DNA of 46,935 nucleotides from Prochlorococcus sp. AG-436-O11 (GTDB lineage Bacteria > Cyanobacteriota > Cyanobacteriia > PCC-6307 > Cyanobiaceae). Positions 22,837 to 32,290 of the stretch are shown one piece after another. The stretch covers positions 1 to 46,935 of the forward strand of contig QCPO01000012.1 in NCBI GenBank assembly GCA_003212535.1. The letters are read 5' to 3'. Made by a program: the position numbers and the translations under genes. Numbering within the stretch: the first letter of the stretch is position 1; each line of letters opens with the position of its first letter. The notes below the pieces were generated by a model. It had not been told where the DNA came from. It did not search any database and was given only the letters and a program-made list of their open reading frames with translations.

Positions 22837-25746
22837 ATGAAATCCAAAGTTTGTTTAGATAGTTTTATAGATAGACATCTTGGGTTACGAGATATTGATG
22901 AGCAAAATATGCTACGAAAACTTGGTTTTAATAATATTGATGAATTTATAGATAAAGTTATTCCTGCAGATATTCAATTAAAAGATAAATCTTCTGAATT
23001 ATTGCCCCGAGGTTGTTCTGAAGATGAAGCTTTGAATGAATTGGAAAAAATTGCTAATAAAAATATCAAGATGAGATCCTTAATTGGACTTGGTTATTAT
23101 GATAATTACATGCCTAAAGTAATTCAAAGGCATGTTTTTGAGAATCCTAGATGGTATACATCCTATACACCTTATCAAGCAGAAATTTCACAAGGAAGAT
23201 TAGAAGCCTTATTTAATTTTCAAACGATTATTTGTGAATTAACAGGTTTCTCTGTTGCTAATGCTTCTCTTTTAGATGAGGGCACAGCTGCCTCTGAAGC
23301 TATGGCAATGAGTTTTGCTGCAAGAACAAACAAATCTGCAAATGTTTTTTTAGTAGAGGAAAACGTTTTTGATCACACTTTTAATGTTCTTTTAACGAGA
23401 GCAAAACCTTTAGGAATTACTTTAAAGCGGTTTAATCAAAAAAATCTCCAGAATTATAATGATGTCTTTGGAATCTTGATACAAATGCCTGGTAAAAATG
23501 GTCAATTATATGATCCTGAATTTTTAATATCCCAAGCACATAGATCAGGAATTATTGTCACAGCAGTAATTGATCCTCTTGCACAAGTTTTAATAAAACC
23601 TATTTCTCAATTCGGGGTAGACGTTGCAGTCGGGAGTATGCAAAGATTTGGTGTTCCAATGGGGTTTGGAGGCCCTCATGCAGCATTTTTTGCGTGCAGT
23701 GAAAAATATAAAAGACTCATACCGGGCAGAATTGTTGGACAAACTCTCTCTAAGAATGGAGAGAAATCTCTTAGATTGGCCTTGCAAACAAGAGAACAAC
23801 ATATAAGAAGAGAGAAGGCTACAAGTAATATTTGTACAGCACAATCTTTGCTAGCAATAATTTCTTCTTTCTATGCTATTTATCATGGATCTTCAGGGTT
23901 AACGCAAATTGCCAAGAGATTAGTAAAGTTAAGAATCAACCTAGAATCATGTTTGTCTGAATTAGGGTTTCAAATTCCTGATGGAAGTAGGTTTGATAGT
24001 TTTGATGTTTATTCTGAAGAATCTGAAAAGATCCATAATGAAGCTTTTAAAAATGGTTATAACCTAAGAATCTTGCCTTTAGGATCAACAATTGAAGATT
24101 CAACTGGTTTTGGGATCTCTCTTGATGAACTTAGTGATGAAAAAGAAATCAATAAAATATTAACTCTTATAGCAAATGCTGTTGGGAAAGAAGAAGATTT
24201 AAAGAAAATTTCATTTGATAAGGGTTTTGTTATTGAGAGCATACCTTTGAGAAATGATTCATGGATGCAGCAAGATATATTTTTGAACTACCAAAGTGAA
24301 ACTGACTTAATGAGATATATCTTTCGACTTGCTGAAAAAGATTTTTCATTAGTGGATGGAATGATGCCATTAGGCAGCTGTACTATGAAATTAAATTCTG
24401 CAGCAGAATTAAGTCCAGTTTCTTGGGCAAATTTTTCATCAATACATCCTTTTTCGCCATGGAATCAAACTAAAGGTTATTCAAAAATAATATCTGATCT
24501 TGAAAAATGGATAAGCGAAATTGTTGGCTTGAAATCAGTTTCGTTTCAACCCAATGCCGGTTCTCAAGGTGAGTTTGCAGGTTTATTAGCAATTAACTCT
24601 TACTTTGAATCCAAAGGTGATTTTTTAAGAAAAAAATGTTTAATTCCTAAAAGCGCTCATGGAACAAATCCTGCTAGTGCAGTTATGGCTGGCTTTGATG
24701 TATTAACTATTGAATGTGATGCTGAAGGTAATATTGATTTTCAAGATTTATTGCTAAAGGTTCAGAAATTTAATAAACAAATAGGTGCTCTAATGTTGAC
24801 TTATCCTTCTACTCATGGAGTTTTTGAATTAAAAATCAAACAAATATGTGATTTAATTCACTCTGTTGGTGGATTCGTTTATTTAGATGGCGCTAATCTT
24901 AATGCTCAGGTTGGATTGTGTAAGCCTGGGAATTATGGTGTAGATGTTTGTCATTTGAATTTGCATAAGACATTTTGTATCCCACATGGAGGAGGAGGTC
25001 CTGGAGTAGGTCCAGTTGCAGCATCAGAGACTTTAAGTCCATTTCTCCCTACTCATTCATTAAAAGCAAATGATAATTCTCATCATGGATATTCTGTCTC
25101 TTCTGCTGAGTTTGGAAGTGCAAGTATTCTGCCAATAAGTTGGATGTATATAAAAATGGCTGGCCTAAGTGGTTTAAGGAAAGCAACTGCACATGCAATT
25201 TTGTCCGCTAATTATATTGCGTATTCCTTAAAGAATAAATTTAAGATCCTCTACAAAGGGAAAAATAATTTTGTTGCACATGAATGTATTCTTGATTTTC
25301 GGGATTTAAAATCAAAAACTGGTTTGAGTGTAAATGATTTAGCGAAACGATTAATAGACTATAGCTTTCATGCTCCAACAATAAGTTGGCCTGTTCCTGA
25401 AACTCTAATGATAGAGCCTACAGAAAGTGAGAGTCTGAAAGAATTAGATAGGTTTTGCGAAGCTATGCTCCTAATAGGTGAAGAAATAAATGAAATAGAA
25501 AATAATCTTGATTTAAGAAATAATAATGTAATTAGCAATGCACCTCATACAATTAATGAGTTAATTTCTGATAACTGGAATTACCCATATTCAAAAGAGA
25601 AAGCTGCTTTCCCTTACAATACTAAATCTAGTATAAAGTTTTGGTCTTCGGTTTCTAGGATTAATAATGCCTATGGTGATAGGAATTTAATTTGTTCTTG
25701 TAATATAAATGATGATGATCTAATGGAAGATAAGAAATGTGCTTAG
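22837..25746 (+). CDS. gcvP: Glycine dehydrogenase (decarboxylating), P protein
   Basis: A PLP enzyme that decarboxylates glycine and loads the aminomethyl group onto lipoylated GcvH. In phototrophs it recycles photorespiratory glycine. 969 residues: the single-chain form with two homologous halves. The N-terminal half has FIDRHLG and SLIGLGYYDNYMP. The C-terminal half carries the glycine-rich HGGGGPG and the PLP lysine Lys711 in NLHKTF. The start ATG is the first in frame and is well placed ahead of the conserved DSFIDRHLG. The gene follows gcvH by 45 bases. The last 30 residues, rich in Asn, Cys and Asp, look variable. Confidence 0.97.
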   Translation: MKSKVCLDSFIDRHLGLRDIDEQNMLRKLGFNNIDEFIDKVIPADIQLKDKSSELLPRGCSEDEALNELEKIANKNIKMRSLIGLGYYDNYMPKVIQRHVFENPRWYTSYTPYQAEISQGRLEALFNFQTIICELTGFSVANASLLDEGTAASEAMAMSFAARTNKSANVFLVEENVFDHTFNVLLTRAKPLGITLKRFNQKNLQNYNDVFGILIQMPGKNGQLYDPEFLISQAHRSGIIVTAVIDPLAQVLIKPISQFGVDVAVGSMQRFGVPMGFGGPHAAFFACSEKYKRLIPGRIVGQTLSKNGEKSLRLALQTREQHIRREKATSNICTAQSLLAIISSFYAIYHGSSGLTQIAKRLVKLRINLESCLSELGFQIPDGSRFDSFDVYSEESEKIHNEAFKNGYNLRILPLGSTIEDSTGFGISLDELSDEKEINKILTLIANAVGKEEDLKKISFDKGFVIESIPLRNDSWMQQDIFLNYQSETDLMRYIFRLAEKDFSLVDGMMPLGSCTMKLNSAAELSPVSWANFSSIHPFSPWNQTKGYSKIISDLEKWISEIVGLKSVSFQPNAGSQGEFAGLLAINSYFESKGDFLRKKCLIPKSAHGTNPASAVMAGFDVLTIECDAEGNIDFQDLLLKVQKFNKQIGALMLTYPSTHGVFELKIKQICDLIHSVGGFVYLDGANLNAQVGLCKPGNYGVDVCHLNLHKTFCIPHGGGGPGVGPVAASETLSPFLPTHSLKANDNSHHGYSVSSAEFGSASILPISWMYIKMAGLSGLRKATAHAILSANYIAYSLKNKFKILYKGKNNFVAHECILDFRDLKSKTGLSVNDLAKRLIDYSFHAPTISWPVPETLMIEPTESESLKELDRFCEAMLLIGEEINEIENNLDLRNNNVISNAPHTINELISDNWNYPYSKEKAAFPYNTKSSIKFWSSVSRINNAYGDRNLICSCNINDDDLMEDKKCA

Positions 25747-25875
25747 AGGACTAGCGTCTCAATATTTTCTAAGTTAATATCAATGTGAATCAAAATTTAA
25801 TATTTTCTTATAGAAATTTTTTAAATTTTATTATTATTATATTCAAGCATCAAATTTTTTGGGGTATTTGAAGCT

Positions 25876-26124
25876 ATGAGCAAAGAACCTAAATCTGGTA
25901 ATCTTAAACATTTACCATTTAAAAATTTGGATTTACCAAATTTTGTAAATAATTTTTCTGAAAATAATTCAAAAGTATTTTCCGCAGAAGGAACAAATGT
26001 TATAAGAGTACCTTTTGGTAAAAGATTTTCAAAAAAACAGAGACCTGAAAAGAGTCAAAAAATTGCTACTTTAATCTTGCCTATAAATTCTTACCATAGT
26101 CCTACCCCCCCACATGTTGCTTGA
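25876..26124 (+). CDS. Small hypothetical protein, 82 residues
   Basis: A short soluble-looking protein with no membrane segment. The most protein-like segment is GTNVIRVPFGKRFSKKQR (about 54-71), a basic VIRVPFG motif that looks conserved-type; the N-terminal half is rich in Asn, Lys and Phe. I do not recognise a characterised family. It lies 129 bases after gcvP and ends only 6 bases before the convergent sqdX stop. The ATG has a GGGG-containing stretch about 12 bases upstream (ttggggtatttgaagct). Confidence 0.65.
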   Translation: MSKEPKSGNLKHLPFKNLDLPNFVNNFSENNSKVFSAEGTNVIRVPFGKRFSKKQRPEKSQKIATLILPINSYHSPTPPHVA

Positions 26125-26130
26125 ATTAAC

Positions 26131-27270
26131 TTAGTTTGAATCTATACCTTTGAGTGTTTCTGAATAATATTTTTGCAATTGTAAAGTTGCTTGATTCCAA
26201 TCCCATTTTTCTGCTTCTTTACGGGCCTCTTTTCTCATAGCTTCTTTTCTGATTGTGTTTTTGAGGATTTTTTTTGTAGCTTCAATTAAGCTTTGTTCTC
26301 CATTGTCTTTTTCATCAGGATCATATAAACAACCGTTAATTCCATCGCTAATAATATCTGGGATACCTCCTTTATTTGCTCCTATAACTGGGCATCCTGC
26401 AGCCATTGCCTCTAATAAAACCAATCCAAGAGTTTCTGTGCTAGATGGAAATAAAAATATATCTCCAGAAGCATAAGCGCTAGCTAGTTCTTCACCAGAT
26501 AAATATCCAATGAAATTGGTTTTTGTATTTTCAAAGATTTTTTCAAGCTGATTTCTATATGGACCGTCACCTACAAGAGCTAGACATGCTCCAGGCATAT
26601 TATCTAAGACTGGCTTTATTCTTTCAATTTGTTTTTCTGCTGATAATCTACCTACATATATCAATAAGGAATCGGCACTTTGATATTTCCCAAATAATTT
26701 TTTTCTCATGCTTTGACTTCTCAACTCCGGCCTGAAATTAAACGTATCTACTCCTCTTTGCCATAATGCTGTTCTTTGAATGCCTTTATCTTCTAGTTCA
26801 CTAACCATTGCGTTTGAGGTACATAGATTTAATAGTGCTTGATTGTGAGCTGCTTTTAGTAATTCCCATAAAAGTGGTTCTAACATACCCATTCCATAAT
26901 GTTCAAGATATTTAGGAAGATGGGTATGGTAACTTGCAATGAGAGGAATGTTATTTGTTTTGGCTAACCATATTCCGCCTAAACCAAGTACAGCAGGATT
27001 AACAACATGTATTAAATCTGGCTTAAATTTTTCTAATTTCTCAGATACAGCAGGGCCAGGTAGGCCTAGCTTTAATTCTGGATATAAAGGTAATGGCATT
27101 GCTGCCACTCCAACTATAGTTGAACCCTTATAAGAATCAGGACATCCTTCGGGACAAAATACTATAACTTCATCGCCATTTTTTATTAGAAATTCAATGG
27201 TCTTAGTTAGTCTTGTTACTATGCCATCAACTTTAGGTAGAAAAGTTTCCGTAAAGAATGCAATTTTCAC
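26131..27270 (-). CDS. sqdX: Sulfoquinovosyldiacylglycerol synthase (glycosyltransferase) SqdX
   Basis: A GT4-family glycosyltransferase that moves sulfoquinovose from UDP-sulfoquinovose to diacylglycerol, the last step of sulfolipid (SQDG) synthesis for thylakoid membranes. 379 residues. The N-terminal GT-B domain begins with IAFFTETFLPKVDGIVTR. The C-terminal donor domain has YVGRLSAEKQIE and FPSSTETLGLVLLEAMAAG, the usual EX7E-type region. It lies 27 bases downstream of sqdB on the same strand, the expected pairing, so the two sulfolipid genes likely form an operon. It is convergent with the small 82-residue gene. Confidence 0.94.
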   Translation of the reverse strand: MKIAFFTETFLPKVDGIVTRLTKTIEFLIKNGDEVIVFCPEGCPDSYKGSTIVGVAAMPLPLYPELKLGLPGPAVSEKLEKFKPDLIHVVNPAVLGLGGIWLAKTNNIPLIASYHTHLPKYLEHYGMGMLEPLLWELLKAAHNQALLNLCTSNAMVSELEDKGIQRTALWQRGVDTFNFRPELRSQSMRKKLFGKYQSADSLLIYVGRLSAEKQIERIKPVLDNMPGACLALVGDGPYRNQLEKIFENTKTNFIGYLSGEELASAYASGDIFLFPSSTETLGLVLLEAMAAGCPVIGANKGGIPDIISDGINGCLYDPDEKDNGEQSLIEATKKILKNTIRKEAMRKEARKEAEKWDWNQATLQLQKYYSETLKGIDSN

Positions 27271-27297
27271 TTTTTTAAGATAAGTATTTCAGAATTT

Positions 27298-28491
27298 TTA
27301 ATTAGTCTTTATAGCCTCAGCTTGATTTTTTGTCCAGGATGAAACACAAGGGATTCTTTTTTTATCGCATCTCATAGAGAATTTTTTTGCAACTTCAACA
27401 ACTTCTTCTAATAAGCCATTATCTAGAGTTGTGGGATCCAAACCTAATTCTATAAAACATTTATTGTCAACAATTAAATCATTTTCGACGGCTTCGTTCC
27501 TTGGATTTGGTAAATAGTTAATTTTTGCGTCTGTTAGAGATGCAACTTTTTTAGCTAATTCCCCAACCTGATGACTTTCTGTCATTTGATTGAAGATTTT
27601 GACTCTTTCTCCAGGTTTTGGAGGATTCTCTAGAGCTAATTGTACACATTTTACTGAATCTTTTATGTGTATAAAAGCTCTCGTTTGTCCTCCTGTGCCA
27701 TGAACCGTTAATGGATATCCAATGGCTGCCTGCATTAGGAATCTGTTTAAAACAGTTCCATAATCCCCATCATAATCAAATCTATTTGTTAACCTAGGAT
27801 CTCTTAATGTCGTTTCCGTATTTGTCCCCCAAACAATACCTTGATGTAGGTCAGTAATTCTAATTAAATCATTTTTGTTGTAGTAAAGAAACAATAATTG
27901 ATCTAATGTTTTGGTCATATGGTATACACTACCTGGACTTGCAGGGTGTAGTATTTCTTCTTTAAAACGACTTCCATCTGGTTGAGGCACTTCAACTTTT
28001 AAATAACCTTCTGGAATTGTTGCACCTCTGTGTGATCCATATCCATATACACCCATTGTTCCTAAATGTACGACATGAATATCTAAATTACTTTCTACTA
28101 TTGCAGCAAGCAGATTATGAGTACCATTAACATTATTATCTACTGTATATCTTTTAGTGAAACTTGATTTCATCGAGTAGGGAGCTGCTCTTTGTTCAGC
28201 AAAATGAATAATTGAATCTGGTTTTTCCTCAATAAGTAAATTTAGTAATTTCTGATATTGTTTAGAGATATCCATATTAAGAAATCTCATAGGTTTTCCT
28301 CCAATCTCTTCCCATGCAGCAAGTCTTTCTGATATTGAAGAAATTGGGGTTAGAGATTCTACTTCAAGATCAATATCGATTTTTCTACGACTTAAGTTGT
28401 CGACAATAATTACATCATGATTTTGCTCTGCTAAATTCACCGCACAAGGCCAACCGCAAAAACCATCTCCGCCAAGAACAATAACTTTCAC
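27298..28491 (-). CDS. sqdB: UDP-sulfoquinovose synthase SqdB
   Basis: Makes UDP-sulfoquinovose from UDP-glucose and sulfite for sulfolipid synthesis. An extended short-chain dehydrogenase of 397 residues. The NAD-binding loop is GGDGFCGW (7-14). The catalytic set is Thr145 in HLGTMGVYG, with Tyr190 and Lys194 in VYHMTK. Sulfolipid replaces phospholipid in thylakoids and saves phosphate, which matters for open-ocean picocyanobacteria. It precedes sqdX by 27 bases. The 171 bases upstream (28492-28662) hold no other gene and are the natural place for the sqdBX promoter, but I see no distinctive element there. Confidence 0.96.
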   Translation of the reverse strand: MKVIVLGGDGFCGWPCAVNLAEQNHDVIIVDNLSRRKIDIDLEVESLTPISSISERLAAWEEIGGKPMRFLNMDISKQYQKLLNLLIEEKPDSIIHFAEQRAAPYSMKSSFTKRYTVDNNVNGTHNLLAAIVESNLDIHVVHLGTMGVYGYGSHRGATIPEGYLKVEVPQPDGSRFKEEILHPASPGSVYHMTKTLDQLLFLYYNKNDLIRITDLHQGIVWGTNTETTLRDPRLTNRFDYDGDYGTVLNRFLMQAAIGYPLTVHGTGGQTRAFIHIKDSVKCVQLALENPPKPGERVKIFNQMTESHQVGELAKKVASLTDAKINYLPNPRNEAVENDLIVDNKCFIELGLDPTTLDNGLLEEVVEVAKKFSMRCDKKRIPCVSSWTKNQAEAIKTN

Positions 28492-28662
28492 TCAAAACTC
28501 CAGAAGTAATAGGGTCATAATATACTTATTAAATTACTACAGTGTGCTTCCAAATTGCGAAAAAATATTGTAAAAAGTTTCAAATCTTTTTGCTTAATTA
28601 ATAAGATTTCTTTAGATAGAAAGTTTTTATTAGGTATTAAACCTCCCTCAGGAAATAACTAA

Positions 28663-29457
28663 TTAAATTGAAATGTTTTTTTCTGGGGAACTTGCTATTG
28701 CTAAACTTTGTTTTTTAATCCTTCCAGCCAGAAAAGCATACCTTCCTGCTTTTACTCCATAATTTATTGCTTTTGCCATTAGGGGGGGATTTTCAGCTAG
28801 CGCTATGGCACTATTGATTAAAACTCCATCAGCTCCAAGTTCCATAGCTTGAGAAGCTTCACTAGGTACTCCAATCCCGGCATCAATTATCACTGGTACT
28901 TTTGTATTTTCAATAATTATGGATATATTTGATAAATTTAATAGACCTTGTCCAGAACCAATTGGGGAGCCTAATGGCATTACAGTTGCACAACCTATCT
29001 CTTCTAGTTTTTTTGCAAGAATAGGGTCAGCATTGATATATGGGAGTACAACAAAACCTTTTTTTATTAAAATTTCTGCTGCTTTAAGAGTTTCTATTGG
29101 ATCTGGCAATAAATATTTTTTATCAGGTATTACTTCTAATTTGACAAAATTATTGTCTTCTTGACCTGATAATTTTGCGAGCTCTCTTCCAAGCAAAGCT
29201 ATTCTTATTGCTTCATCTGAATTTCTACAACCAGCTGTATTAGGAAGCATCCAGAACTTTGTCCAATCAATTTTTTCTAATAAATTTTCTCCAGTTTCAT
29301 TATTTTTAACTCTTCTTACTGCAACAGTTATAATCTCAGATTCTGAATTTGATAAACTTTTGACCATATCTTCTGTAGATCTGTATTTACCAGTACCTAC
29401 CATTAATCTATTTGAGAATTGTTTCCCTCCAATTTGCAAGGATGAATAATCTTTCAT
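28663..29457 (-). CDS. thiG: Thiazole synthase ThiG
   Basis: Forms the thiazole ring of thiamine from 1-deoxyxylulose 5-phosphate, a glycine-derived imine and ThiS thiocarboxylate. 264 residues in a TIM barrel. Characteristic pieces are [12 protein letters not shown] near the start, [18 protein letters not shown] with the expected Schiff-base lysine, [13 protein letters not shown], and [12 protein letters not shown] at the phosphate end. No thiamine-pyrophosphate riboswitch is visible near it. It starts only 2 bases after the stop of the ycf37-like gene, so the two are co-transcribed. Confidence 0.96.
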   Translation of the reverse strand: MKDYSSLQIGGKQFSNRLMVGTGKYRSTEDMVKSLSNSESEIITVAVRRVKNNETGENLLEKIDWTKFWMLPNTAGCRNSDEAIRIALLGRELAKLSGQEDNNFVKLEVIPDKKYLLPDPIETLKAAEILIKKGFVVLPYINADPILAKKLEEIGCATVMPLGSPIGSGQGLLNLSNISIIIENTKVPVIIDAGIGVPSEASQAMELGADGVLINSAIALAENPPLMAKAINYGVKAGRYAFLAGRIKKQSLAIASSPEKNISI

Positions 29458-29459
29458 TT

Positions 29460-30017
29460 TTAGAATCCCTTATCTTTAACACCCTTATAAGGGGTATACT
29501 CATTTCTTTTTTCTAATTCCTTACTTTTTTTCAGTGCTGTTTTGTTGGATGGATCTATGAGTAAAACTTTTTTATAAGTTTCATATGCTAAGTCGTATTC
29601 GAGTAAGCGTTGCTGTGCGGATGCAAGATTATTTAAAGCTACTGGATATTCTGGCAGTGATTTTATAGCAAAGTTATAGTGCTTTATAGCTTTTTTAAAT
29701 TCATTTTGAGCTGCATAAGCAAAACCTAAAGCATTCTCAATGATAGCTTTGGCTTCTTCAGGTTCATTTTCATAAAATTTGGCAGCTTTTAAAAAAGTTT
29801 TAGTTGCTTCAGGATATAATCTTTTTTTTATTTGAATAGATCCAAATTCATATAATTCCGAAGCTTGCGTTAGGGAATCTAAACCTTTCTGTTCAAATTT
29901 TACTAAATTTAATTCTTCTTTCCTTATCCTCAGAAATTGTCTAAAGACAAAAATAGAAATTATTATTAATATTACAAATAGAATGATCAAATAGGATTGA
30001 AAGGAAGATATCTCCAT
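29460..30017 (-). CDS. Membrane-anchored TPR protein, Ycf37-like
   Basis: 185 residues. One N-terminal membrane helix (about 8-27) is followed by tetratricopeptide repeats across 68-170, for example [20 protein letters not shown], then a repeat with [15 protein letters not shown], then one with [17 protein letters not shown]. This layout matches Ycf37, a cyanobacterial/plastid thylakoid protein linked to photosystem I assembly or trimer stability. The match is by architecture and organism, so other TPR proteins remain possible. It lies between rplT (40 bases upstream) and thiG (2 bases downstream). Confidence 0.78.
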   Translation of the reverse strand: MEISSFQSYLIILFVILIIISIFVFRQFLRIRKEELNLVKFEQKGLDSLTQASELYEFGSIQIKKRLYPEATKTFLKAAKFYENEPEEAKAIIENALGFAYAAQNEFKKAIKHYNFAIKSLPEYPVALNNLASAQQRLLEYDLAYETYKKVLLIDPSNKTALKKSKELEKRNEYTPYKGVKDKGF

Positions 30018-30057
30018 TAATTTATTAAATTATTTCTCCAAATTATATTGCTATTTT

Positions 30058-30405
30058 CTATTTGCTAACGGAAGATACTATTTTTTCGAAACATTGTGGA
30101 TCACTTATAGCTAATTGTGCAAGCATTTTTCTATTTATAATTATGTCAGTTGATTTCATTCCATTAATTAATTTGCTGTAGTTTGTTCCATTAATTCTAG
30201 CAGAAGCATTTATTCTAGAAATCCACAGTCTTCTGAAATCTCTTTTTCTTCTTCTTCTATCTCTGTAAGCATTACAAAGAGCTTTCATGACTCTTTGGTT
30301 TGCTGTTCTGAAAAGATTTTTGTTACCTCCTCTAAAACCTTTTGCAAGACTTAAGATTTTGTTTCTTCTTTTTCTGGCAATGTTGCCTCTTTTTACGCGT
30401 GCCAT
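30058..30405 (-). CDS. rplT: 50S ribosomal protein L20
   Basis: An early large-subunit assembly protein that binds 23S rRNA. 115 residues, the standard length. Begins [23 protein letters not shown], followed by the basic [16 protein letters not shown] helix and [12 protein letters not shown], all typical. It follows rpmI by 29 bases, the conserved L35-L20 order. infC is not adjacent, unlike in many bacteria. Confidence 0.97.
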   Translation of the reverse strand: MARVKRGNIARKRRNKILSLAKGFRGGNKNLFRTANQRVMKALCNAYRDRRRRKRDFRRLWISRINASARINGTNYSKLINGMKSTDIIINRKMLAQLAISDPQCFEKIVSSVSK

Positions 30406-30434
30406 AAATATATATTAAAAATAGTTTGTAAGAT

Positions 30435-30632
30435 TTATGCGTATGGAATCATTAATTTTACATTATCAGCATCTCTTTCATCAACAACAGCTTTAGTTGT
30501 TAGATGCCTTTTTAATTTTGAGCTTTTATGATCAAGTAAATGATTATGGAAAGCTCTTCTTCTCATCAATTTACCCGTAGCAGTTGCTTTAAATCTTTTT
30601 GCAGCAGATTTACGAGTTTTAAGTTTAGACAT
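30435..30632 (-). CDS. rpmI: 50S ribosomal protein L35
   Basis: A small basic large-subunit protein of 65 residues. Family features are [19 protein letters not shown] at the start and [20 protein letters not shown] in the middle. It is the first gene of the minus-strand run rpmI-rplT-ycf37-like-thiG and is divergent from the SpoIID-domain gene across 91 bases, which must carry both promoters. Confidence 0.97.
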   Translation of the reverse strand: MSKLKTRKSAAKRFKATATGKLMRRRAFHNHLLDHKSSKLKRHLTTKAVVDERDADNVKLMIPYA

Positions 30633-30723
30633 TTAAGTCAGATATGTTTAATTAAGATAATCTAAACCTTTATATGCATTGGCGCAAATTAAAGTTTTAA
30701 ATTGATAAAGAAAGCTATTACTT

Positions 30724-32262
30724 ATGCTAAGTAGATTTAAATTATTTTACATATTATTTGGGTTTATTTTATTATCAACAATTAGCCCAATATTGGTATG
30801 GAATTCTAATGCTGAAGAATCTTTGGAAATGGATCTTAATAGCGCATTAAAAAAAGGAAGTTTTTTTATTGGTCTAAAACAATATTTAGGAGGCAAAAAT
30901 GATAGTTTTTCTAAAAATAAACATATTACCTTTAAGGCTGATAAAGGATTCCTAAATTTGCATTCATTTAATGGGATTAAACATAAATCAAAAGAAATAA
31001 ATATTATATGGAAAGACATACCGGTTAAAACTCCAGATGCTATTGAAAGATTAGTTTTTGGTCCTTATGCAAGTTATGAATCAGCACAAAAGCAAGCGAC
31101 GAATTTAAAAGAAAAAGGATTTAAAGCTACTATTGCATACCCTAAAAATTGGGAAGTCTGGATTCCATTTAAAAATAATCATCCTAAGCATTTATCAAAT
31201 TATAAATTTTCTAAAATAATTAATAAATCACAAATTACACCTTTTCTAAAGAGCGAATATACTTCCCAAAAACTTCACGGACCAATATATATTTCTGCCA
31301 AGGCAGATATAAAAATCAATAATGTTAATTTTGGGAAAAATTTTTATTTAGCTAAAGATTCATATGGAACTTGGACATTGATTCAACAAATTAAGTTTGA
31401 TGATTACTTACAAGGTGTTTTGCCTTATGAGATAGGCCCAAATTCTCCATTAGAAGCACTAAAAGCACAAGCCGTTATTGCTAGAACTTGGGCAATTTAT
31501 AATTCTGGAAGATTTAGTATGGATAAATATCATTTATGCATAACTACTCAATGCCAAGTTTATAAACCAACTCAGATTGAAAATAAAAAAGTAAAACAAG
31601 CAATAAAAGAAACCTCAGATTTAATAATCACATATAAAAATCAACCTATTAATTCTTTTTACCACGGATCCAATGGTGGTTTATCAGCTATTGCAAGTGA
31701 GTCTTGGAAAATTGAAGATTTTTACTATTTTAAAACCATTATCGATGGTTCAAAATTATTACAGAAATCTTTTAATCTGCCATTGCAGAATGATTCTGAT
31801 TTGAATCAGTTTTTAGATTTTGAGAAAAAAAATTTTTATGGAAGTAATCATTCTCTTTTTCGTTGGAACAAAAAAGTTTCTAGTTTAATAATTAAAGATT
31901 ATTTAATTAAACAAAAACTTATCAATAAAAATGCAATTATCGAGGATCTAAATGTTATCCAAAGAGGTTTTAGTGGCAGAGTAACAAAATTAGAAATTAA
32001 GGTTAATAATTCAAATAAATTGTTTGTTCTTGTTAAAGATGACATTCGACGCATATTGAGTTTCTTACCTAGTAATTTATTTACTATTAATAAATTAAAT
32101 GATAATTTATGGCTTTTTCGAGGAGGAGGCTTCGGTCATGGTGTAGGTTTGTCTCAGTCAGGAGCGATTGAAATGGCTGAATTAGGATTCAATTATCAAC
32201 AAATATTGAATCATTACTATCAAGGAACAAAACTTAAAAAAATTGAGATATTCTCTCGATGA
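30724..32262 (+). CDS. SpoIID/LytB-domain protein with SPOR-like region
   Basis: 512 residues. An N-terminal hydrophobic segment (about 5-25) looks like a signal peptide or anchor, so the protein should act in the periplasm. Residues about 108-150 (VFGPYASYESAQKQATNLKE and following) resemble a peptidoglycan-binding SPOR domain. The SpoIID domain follows: GVLPYEIG with Glu236, KAQAVIARTWA, LCITTQCQVY with paired cysteines 272/277, and GGGFGHGVGLSQSGA near the end, closing in HYYQGTKL. SpoIID of sporulating bacteria is a lytic transglycosylase acting on peptidoglycan; cyanobacteria do not sporulate, so a cell-wall remodelling role is inferred. Its end approaches or overlaps the next gene. Confidence 0.87.
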   Translation: MLSRFKLFYILFGFILLSTISPILVWNSNAEESLEMDLNSALKKGSFFIGLKQYLGGKNDSFSKNKHITFKADKGFLNLHSFNGIKHKSKEINIIWKDIPVKTPDAIERLVFGPYASYESAQKQATNLKEKGFKATIAYPKNWEVWIPFKNNHPKHLSNYKFSKIINKSQITPFLKSEYTSQKLHGPIYISAKADIKINNVNFGKNFYLAKDSYGTWTLIQQIKFDDYLQGVLPYEIGPNSPLEALKAQAVIARTWAIYNSGRFSMDKYHLCITTQCQVYKPTQIENKKVKQAIKETSDLIITYKNQPINSFYHGSNGGLSAIASESWKIEDFYYFKTIIDGSKLLQKSFNLPLQNDSDLNQFLDFEKKNFYGSNHSLFRWNKKVSSLIIKDYLIKQKLINKNAIIEDLNVIQRGFSGRVTKLEIKVNNSNKLFVLVKDDIRRILSFLPSNLFTINKLNDNLWLFRGGGFGHGVGLSQSGAIEMAELGFNYQQILNHYYQGTKLKKIEIFSR

Positions 32263-32290
32263 GAAAAAAAATACTTTGAAATTTAGTTTA

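Noticed and set aside
23590..23844. Minus-strand 84-codon and plus-strand 60-codon ORFs inside gcvP
   Set aside because: Both overlap the conserved N-terminal half of GcvP in other frames and look like shadows.
25746..25770. Hairpin-like GAGGAC-TAGC-GTCTC overlapping the gcvP stop codon
   Set aside because: The stem has a bulge and the tail is AATATTTTCT rather than a T run; not convincing as a terminator.
28492..28662. Possible small gene, riboswitch or ncRNA in the 171-base gap between thiG and sqdB
   Set aside because: No open frame of useful length on either strand and no clear structured element. TATATT-like stretches occur but without distinctive spacing.
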